Of a DNA stretch of 40,883 nucleotides, positions 34,096 through 40,883 are shown one piece after another. Under the pieces are notes generated by a model. That model searched no databases. It saw nothing but the letters and a program-made list of their open reading frames with translations, and had not been told where the DNA came from. The stretch's first letter is position 1. Every line of letters begins with the position of its first letter. Made by a program: the position numbers and the translations under genes. This DNA is from Bigelowiella natans CCMP2755 (taxonomy: Eukaryota; Cercozoa; Chlorarachniophyceae). The stretch is taken from NCBI GenBank assembly GCA_000320545.1, contig ADNK01001031.1, forward strand, positions 1 to 40,883, in the 5' to 3' direction.

Positions 34096-35291
34096 TTGTG
34101 CGTTCGTCCTTCGCAAGCAAACCGCGAGAGGTAGTACCTTCCCGCAGGAGGAGCACTTGTGGGGACGCTCTCCGTTGTGTATCAGCCTGCACAATCATGG
34201 TATATCCATCAGTGCGCACATGTGCAACAATATTCGACTATCTTTTCTTCGTATATACTATCATCATCCTCCCTCCTCCTCCTTCTCTTCTCACATGTGG
34301 CGATTCAGATCAACGCTCCTCTTGAATGCCTTCTCGCATGATTTGCATGCGAAATGGCGCTCAGTCCTGCGAATGAATGAAAAATAGAGATGAGCGGTTA
34401 GATAAGACGTGTACGTGTAAACCATTTGTGCTTTAGATTTTCAACTTCTGGGAGAGGGCAAGACCGGCAGAGCAAGAGCATCACAACTTCCTGTTATTTC
34501 TCATCACTCACTTTCGCATGGTTCTCTGCCTCTCTCTCCCCCCCCCTTCCTCCGCCCTCGCCATTTCTCTCTCAAATTACGTTTTTGGGAGCCTGCAATC
34601 AACTCGCTTATCACCCTCATTCCTCTCCTCCCCTCCCCTCCCCTCCCCTGCTGCTACTGCTACTGCTACTGGTTCGTTCACACTTATGCACTTGTCGATG
34701 CATCTTCAGGTTCGATATTCTATCAGTGGCGTAGCCGCAGTGATCGCAAGTGTACTCCTGACAATTCCATAACAGAAATAGAGCATGCTGGATGACCAAC
34801 TCTCTCTCTTTCTCTCTTTTTCTCTCTCTGTGTGTCTCGCCCTTTCTCTCCATTCCAAAAAATACTCGCAAACAAAAGTTTTGAATCACAAAAGCCTATT
34901 TCCATGCTATACATCGTTCCATCATTGCTTCCGCAAAGGAGCACTTGAATTTAAGAGAGAACAACATCGTAGCAATGTTTATTTTGGCCAAATTGGCGAG
35001 TGCATACACACGCACAAAAACACACACGCGCGCGCACATGCACACATATAAATGTATAACCACAAAGTAATTTGAATCAGTATTATTCTCTATCAGGAAA
35101 CCTTCCTTCCACTGTGCTTGGCTAGATGCGATATCAGAGAGCAACGAAGTCTGAACGATCTGTGATGATGGAGGCGACGATGATGATGACAATGATGGTA
35201 TTGTGATGGATTGAATGATGGAAATCGTCCCATTCATGAAACAATTGTGTTTGGAACCTGCATATTTAAGACACCATGCTTACATACACAA

Positions 35292-35334
<43 letters not shown>

Positions 35335-35860
35335 CAGTCTCACACACACTCGTGGAAATAAAGTGGCATGTCTATACTTTTCGCAGTAGAGGCAGAGGTG
35401 CCTTTCCTTCTGAAACGCGTACTCCTGTGATCACGATTGTAATATGAATAATCTTGTTTTTCGTGGATCTTCCTTCATTTCACGCCAAACAGCAAACGTA
35501 CTGATCAAGTGCTTATTTTGATGATGAATCATCGAGTTCGGTACTATCATTCAAGAGTGTTTGGTGAATGAAAGGCCTTCTGAATCTCTAGGTACATACC
35601 ACATTCTCAATGAACTGCATGGTCTCTTCGGCGACCGTCTGGAGATGATGGTGAGATAGCCAATAGTCATAAATCAGGCATGGACGTCTCCGTGGATATT
35701 TACATGCCATGCACACATAACTTCGCTGATCTACTACCTTGAACGAGACTTCGAAAGCATTGGTCTGTCCTCCTAAGCAAAAGCAAAACTTTGCGTCATC
35801 GCCGTCAACGGTGAGGATGGCAATGATCATGAAGGGAACATTGGGGTTGAAAGCCGACAA
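33651..35860 (-). CDS. C2H2 zinc-finger protein with five fingers, eight exons
   Basis: Minus-strand exons: about 35860-35600, 35424-35378, 35150-35102, 34757-34684, 34366-34295, 34186-34138, 33910-33873, 33708-33651. The seven junctions have GT/AG borders and matching phase. Fingers in order: CLYCEK..HLAKH (short, C-x2-C-x9-H-x3-H); CDHCGYATDRISNLKMH with RQVH (perfect C-x2-C-x12-H-x3-H); CKSCEKAFKRSVDLNRH completed by MLIH; then the linker NGERPHK, close to the classic TGEKP linker, and CSSCGKGFRQKGHIDNH completed by LRRVH. The first exon adds a CMACK unit with three His, possibly a degenerate finger. The protein ends shortly after the last finger (ESSKST-stop). Probably a nuclear DNA- or RNA-binding protein. 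The true start is not resolved: the 5' exon is open to about 35860 without a convincing ATG. Divergent from VPS36. Confidence 0.75.
34012..34096. repeat. CT then GT microsatellite
   Basis: In the intron between the last full fingers of the minus-strand zinc-finger gene. Confidence 0.95.
35290..35331. repeat. CA microsatellite
   Basis: In the intron after the second exon of the minus-strand zinc-finger gene. Confidence 0.95.
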
Positions 35861-36526
35861 TCCCCCCAGAACTACAACAATGACTCGTCATATTCGAAAG
35901 TGCCAATTCATCATGGAGATTGCAGGCAATAGTTGTTAAATGCAGGCCGAGGGGAGGAGGGGCCGTTCGAGGCATCCGTTTGAATCAGGAAATTTTGGAC
36001 ATAGAACTCCAGCAAATCCAATGCAGAACGCCATATATTTTATCTCAAAACAAGCTTACTTTCCATGTCGCATCCGCAAAATGAAAGACCATTTCGACAT
36101 CGTAGAAAGGTCGGGAGGGGAGCAACGGGAAATCCGAGCTCTCAAGAGATTGCATTTTTCCACGTGCGACTTGAAAATCGTTGCAGTTTTATTTGTCGCC
36201 GCCTGGGAAATCGGAGCAGTTTTCTTTGTCGCAGGCATTGAAACACGCTGCATCCCGTGGCGAAGGCGAGGCAAGCACCACACCCCAAAAAGACCAACCT
36301 GCAGGCTTCCTCCGCTCCCCTTGCGTATCGTAGATTCGCTTTGTGATTGCAATCCCCTCTTCGACGGTGGTATCTTCGTGATGATATATTCTGTGTGTAA
36401 TTTGACAATATCATTCGCTTTCCGCGGTGTGGTGGTGCTTCTAATAGCTTCCGAAATAGCACACAAATCTAGAGTCGAGCGCAAACTGACTTGTCGTACG
36501 TGTTCCTATGCTCGTCCTCAGGTACA
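35861..36526. promoter_or_regulatory. Divergent upstream region of the zinc-finger gene and VPS36
   Basis: About 670 bases, free of long simple repeats, between two genes reading outward. A plus-strand open frame at 35940-36539 runs into the VPS36 start in another frame and shows no family motif. The stretch probably holds both promoters and perhaps the missing first exon of the zinc-finger gene. Confidence 0.4.
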
Positions 36527-38652
36527 ATGGGGGACCTGAGTGCCTACTTCGAGAACTTCCCTCTCACAGCCTCTCTACGTCCAAAGCTCGCGGAGGGAGA
36601 GATTGAGTACTGCTTCGGAAATCATGGTCCACACACACCACAACGCCACCAGCATTCTAGCAAACACAACTGATATCGCGATGATATGCAATCCAGTGCG
36701 GGTATACTACCGCGACGAACTGGCGCATGAGAATGGGTCATGCTACCTAACAAGTCACAAGGTTGCATGGCTCAGCAACAAACGGAAGCAAGGCTCGAAG
36801 CTCCCCGTTCACATGTTCGCGGTGAGACTACCGCATGTGAAGTCCGTGGAAGGCCGCCGCAACCTCTTCAGCAGGTTCTAACTGTTTCCTTTGCAATGAC
36901 GGCAAAAAAATGTCGTTGTTTATGATTTGAGCCCCGCTCGAAGGCATGAATATTTGTATTCGTGAAAACAAATCACTACTTTGTAATTTATCAGTCCGAA
37001 GATTGTTCTCCACTTCAACCCGCAAAGCTCCTCCTCCTCTTCTTCCTCTTCTTCTTCGGATCCGTACATAAAGCTGTCGTTTCGCGATGGAATGCGCGAC
37101 AACTTTCTCGGGCATCTCAAGTCCGCGCTCGCTGACAAGGCCTGGGTGGCGGACAAAGGGACTAGTAGTGCGAAGAAGAGGGGGGCGGCAGCGGAGTTTA
37201 AGACAACGAGCGCTGGAATCCAAGGGCTGATCAAGATGCAAAAGGACCAAGCGCAGAGAGCAGAGAAGAACGTCGACGAAGCTTTCCATGACCTCGATGC
37301 GCTCATGGGCAAGGTAACAAGATGCGTCAAAATACCTTCAAAATACATCCCCCCCCCCCCTTCCTTCCTGCATATCACAAATCCCTGGTCGCTCTTAGGC
37401 AAGCGTGATGGTGGATCTAGCAAAGAGATGCTCGGAGGGAATGCGCGTTCGATCAGACACGAAGAAGGAGGAGCACGATCGCTTCTCTCTCATGCTCACC
37501 GACATGGGGATCCCCAACCCCGTCACCCGAAGCTCTGCTGGGAGCAAGTATCATGAGCAACTTGCTCGCCAGCTGGCAGATTTCTTCATGCAACGGCGCG
37601 GCGCCTCTCAAGAGGTGCGTACTGTTGGGAAATCTAATCGTTCTTTGTGTCATGACGCAGCGCCGGTAGCAGGGGGTAGTAGCAGGATTCGCGGGGCAGG
37701 GATGATTGTAAGTTGTGAGTTATGGGGGGGGGGGGCGATTTTCCCAATCTCTCAGCAACGACACGCAACTTAGTGAAAAAAAACCTTCTATTGCCAGACG
37801 CGATTGGCTGAGATCGGCGGCATCATAACACTCCCGGATGCGTACTGCCTCTTCAACCGCGCGCGGGGAACTGAGATGGTAGTAGCAGTACATTGAAAAA
37901 AAGTCCAGCCAACGCCGAGAAGTACACGACCGATGATAAGCACTAATGGAGGTTTTCAGCTTTGAAAGCTTCATGGCATTTTAAGCCAGAAGGAGACAAT
38001 AGCGCAACGCAGATAGCCTCCTCTTCTTCTCTTGAGGCATTGTTCTTTACAGGTCTCACCGAACGATCTGTTGGATGCCTGTCAGCTGCTAGAGCGTCTA
38101 CATCTCCCACTAGCCTGCCGCAAGTTTGACTCGAACGTTCTCGTGATCCAAGCCAAAGATCACTCCGACGAAAAGGTCGGTGTGATATATCCCAAACGCA
38201 AGGAAACCTCTGCCTTACGATGTCGTAGTAAATCCGGCAGCGATTTCTAAAGATATATTCGTTAGAAAAAAATTCGTTGGGAGCAGGATGGGATGATAGG
38301 AAGTAATTGATATATGCATAGATGACGTTCTTGCCTATGGTTTGGTCTCCTTTGTTGTTCGTAGATGATGGAGAAGGTTGTCGCCCACATAAAGTCGTCC
38401 GGAGCAGTGAGCGCAATAGATCTCAGCCGAGACCTCCGTAAGTTTACATCCCTATCTCGTATATTCGGGTCAGATTTTTTTTTGGGTATGGATTTAAGTC
38501 TGGGGTTTTGTGATACAGGGTTGTCGTTAGTGCTGGCGAAACATCATCTGTCCGAAGCTGAGAGGAGTCGTTTGCTGTGCCGAGATCAATCTTTAGACGG
38601 GATTCGATTTCATATCAACATGTTCGAAGAAGTTGCATTGGATACATTATGA
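36527..38652 (+). CDS. VPS36: VPS36, ESCRT-II subunit, eight exons
   Basis: VPS36 with VPS22 and VPS25 forms ESCRT-II, which sorts ubiquitinated membrane proteins into multivesicular endosomes. Exons: 36527-36626, 36697-36874, 36995-37313, 37399-37614, 37798-37878, 38053-38175, 38365-38437, 38519-38652. All borders are GT/AG, phases match, and the total is 407 residues, normal for the family. The N-terminal half is the GLUE (split PH) domain: LTASLRPKLAEGEIEY, YLTSHKVAWLSN, LPHVKSVEGRRNLFSRS and PKIVLHFNP, then YIKLSFRDG after a serine run. The C-terminal EAP30 winged-helix part includes GIQGLIKMQKDQAQRAEKN, LADFF, GGIITLPDAYCLFNRARGTE, VSPNDLLDACQLLERLHLPL and a second winged helix ending RFHINMF. 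I see no NZF zinc finger insertion as in yeast. The ATG at 36527 begins MGDLSAYF, just upstream of the conserved start of the domain. Confidence 0.94.
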
Positions 38653-39858
38653 TGATATTTGGGAGTAACCACATCACACAAATGTTGGATTGTGATGATG
38701 CAAATAATCGATGCTTCCTGGACGTGAGGGGCGTGAAATTGAATCGAACATGCACAGCATCGCAGCATGTGAATTCCTATCTGCTGTCGGGCGGCAATTT
38801 TGTGCAACAAGAGCATGAGTGTGTGCTAGGATCATCAAGTGCACCATGTCGCAGCAGACACCATTTCGTCCACACACTGTGTGCACCAGTATTGCACTGG
38901 CTAGCTGGTGGAGCAGCGCAGCGTCGTTGTCATGTTGTCATCGGCACCGCATCACGGACGGCAGCATGCCAGCATGCCTGGACGCGCTGCATCCCGTCGA
39001 CCTTGCATTGATGACTCCTTTTGTCATCGAGGAACACACCAGCAAAAAAGCAGCAAACTGTGTGGGAGACGCAAATAATAAATGATTGCATCGCAGCACT
39101 GCAGCAAGCACGATCGAAAGTTGGAAACGGGACACGCACAGACGCGCGTGTGTGTGCCAACTGTCTGGCTGCATGATCTGTCATTGTCAAATTGCAGACT
39201 GAAGAGCCACCGGTGGCCGTCCAGCCCGTCGTCGATTCCGTCGATCAGAACAGGCAATGGGACTGCGCATTGAGAATTCACGTGCTGAATCACCTCTGGC
39301 GAGGTGTGCAGAGCTAGAGAGTCAGAGTTGACAGCAGGCCACCATCCTGTCTGTTGGTCAGGAAAAGTCCCCATTGAAACACAAAAGAAAAATTGCTGAT
39401 CGACTGCACTTCCGAATTGGTGCATGGCACTTGCAAAGTGCGAAGAGGAAAGAAAGAATTCAACTTTGTTGTTCGATCTCCTTTCCAAAGTGTTGCATGA
39501 CACTCAAAAAACATTGAATTGATGAGGATCGATCCCCGCTAGCCTGTCGGGTCTTGATCCTTCCAGATTTCAGCGTCTCTAGACTATTTTTCCAAGCAGG
39601 AACATCTTAAGCAGCCTTCCCCAACCCAAATGAATAAAAATTCCCTACATTCATCAAGGAGCGACTAAGAAATAATCCCAAAATTAACCGTAAAACATCC
39701 TTTGCTTTCCGTACGACAGCGACAAAGCTGTGGACGATCTGGCTGTTGTCTGCTTGCGCTGCCCGTCCAGTCCGCGCCGCCCTCCTGACCGGCGCCTATG
39801 ATTACCGTGTAAGAGGACGGACGCTATTCCCCTGAGGGGTGGTGGGGAGCGAGCGACG
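38653..39858. other. Spacer downstream of VPS36
   Basis: Few simple repeats, many short palindromes, and at 39410-39505 two segments resembling the repeated pieces at 14.3 kb (CACTTGCAAAGTGCGAA and TTTCCAAAGTGTTGCATGACA). No gene is recognised on either strand. Confidence 0.45.
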
Positions 39859-40883
39859 ATGGCAAGGACACGGATATTCCGACGTTGTGTTATCTTGCTG
39901 ACATTGCTAGCGCTTGCGGGACTCGACCACCTGCGCCGCTGCTTTGTGCCGCTGCATGGAGCTCCAGAAAGCAGGTTTGCGATTTCCATGTCCACAAATG
40001 CTAGACTTAATTTCACCTTCTCTTCCACTTTCCTTGTGCATCATCACTCCTCTCTCCCTCGGAATGATGCAAATCCGGCCTCCTCTTTCATAGTAATCAG
40101 CAGAACCCTGCTCTCTCCCTGGGCCTGATTTCTCTCGTCTCAATATCAAATTAGCGTATTGATGCAATTAACCATCTACATTGACAGGCCTTCTCCAACT
40201 CTCGTCGAGGAGGTCCACGGACGCGTGGTGCGCCGGGGCAGCATGAGGAGCAGTTTCGGGCATTTTGCGAGGAGGCGCCGGGGAGCCGTTTGGCTCCAGA
40301 ATCTGCGGCGATTGAGGGGGGGGGCGGATGGACCAGAGCAGATTATTTCCGGATTTAACAACGGCTTTGCCGACTACGATCGCAGCGCCGAGCCTCAAGG
40401 GCAAGAAGACGATGGTAGCAGGCCGAAGTTTGATGAGGGGGGCGAGCGCGGCGAGGGCGCTGAAGGAGGCCCAAGTAACGCAGATTATTGCGAGGAGGGC
40501 GATAGGGACGGGGAAGCCGGTGGGGGGGGGACAACGTGTACGCAAATGGATCTGGACTATGACGACGAGAGTAGAGTAAGGTGTGTGATGAGTGGAAGCT
40601 TGTGTCATCTCAGTGTGCGTGGGTGCGTGCGTGCAAGCGTGCGTGTACATATGCATGTGCGTTTGTTTTAAAGAGCTAGAAGAGAGAGAGAGAGGAGAGA
40701 GAGAGTTTCGGGGGAGGGTACCAGAGACATATCCGCGAAGTTAAATGGAAACTAGCAGCGTTGCAGAGTTTCCGCAATTTGTTGGGGATTGCGCGCTGTG
40801 TAAATCGTGTCGTTTTACTCCCCCCCTCCATAATACACCCCCTCCACACTAATTGTACTTTGTTGTCAGCTGCTGTTCGTCGT
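39859..40883 (+). CDS. Possible secreted or organelle-targeted protein, 5' part, runs off the window
   Basis: The first exon, 39859-39973, begins MARTRIFRRCVILLTLLALAG, a basic start and hydrophobic core typical of a signal peptide or signal anchor. A GT donor follows with two bases of an Arg codon, and the AG acceptor before 40188 continues the frame with PSPTLVEEVHGRVV. The second exon can be read to a GTAAGG donor at about 40579, through RRRRGAVWLQNLRRLRGG and an acidic, glycine-rich stretch. An AG near the window end (about 40868) may start a third exon. Caution: the second exon is open in several frames on both strands, including a minus-strand frame with two strongly hydrophobic stretches (40168-40656), so the gene could instead lie on the other strand. 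No family recognised. Confidence 0.38.

Noticed and set aside
36542-36881. A second frame through VPS36 exons 1 and 2
   Set aside because: The open frame crosses the intron between 36627 and 36696; splicing with the conserved phase gives the full GLUE domain instead.

Overview
The window is nuclear DNA of a eukaryote. Genes are cut by spliceosomal GT-AG introns, intergenic and intronic DNA is packed with microsatellites, and the products are eukaryotic: DPH2, the ESCRT-II subunit VPS36, a mitochondrial uL13 and C2H2 zinc-finger proteins. A SelU-type selenoprotein, PPDK and a PhoD-like phosphatase together fit a microalga or macroalga. A stramenopile such as a brown alga is my best guess, but it is an inference from gene content and style, not from a marker gene.

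Layout, left to right: 1-1516 nothing recognised; DPH2 (+, one exon, 1517-3499); PPDK (-, five exons, 4724-7882, ending in Ser-Lys-Leu); a C2H2 zinc-finger/coiled-coil protein (+, thirteen exons, 9961-13715); mitochondrial uL13 (+, one exon, 15047-15694); a large PhoD-like metallophosphatase (-, more than twenty exons, about 16559-23132); a SelU/PRXL2-type selenoprotein (+, 23766-24605) with an in-frame TGA at 24153 and a candidate SECIS at 24744-24845; an unrecognised spliced gene (-, about 25301-28400); an aquaporin (+, thirteen exons, 28915-32068); a five-finger C2H2 protein (-, eight exons, 33651-about 35860); VPS36 (+, eight exons, 36527-38652); and the start of a possible secreted or targeted protein (+, from 39859) that leaves the window.

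I rebuilt the spliced genes by hand, requiring conserved protein motifs, GT/AG borders and matching codon phase at each junction. PPDK, the aquaporin, VPS36 and the first zinc-finger gene close completely. The phosphatase has one unresolved stretch (20.9-21.8 kb) and an uncertain 3' end. Neighbouring genes alternate strand almost perfectly, giving short divergent and convergent intergenic spaces.

The genes do not form one pathway. They cover housekeeping (diphthamide synthesis, mitochondrial translation, endosomal sorting), carbon metabolism (PPDK), phosphate or organophosphate hydrolysis (PhoD-like), water or solute transport (aquaporin), redox (selenoprotein) and probable nucleic-acid binding (two zinc-finger genes). 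The two points most worth following are the recoded UGA in the FGUxxC redox motif with its SECIS, and the peroxisome-type C-terminus of PPDK.
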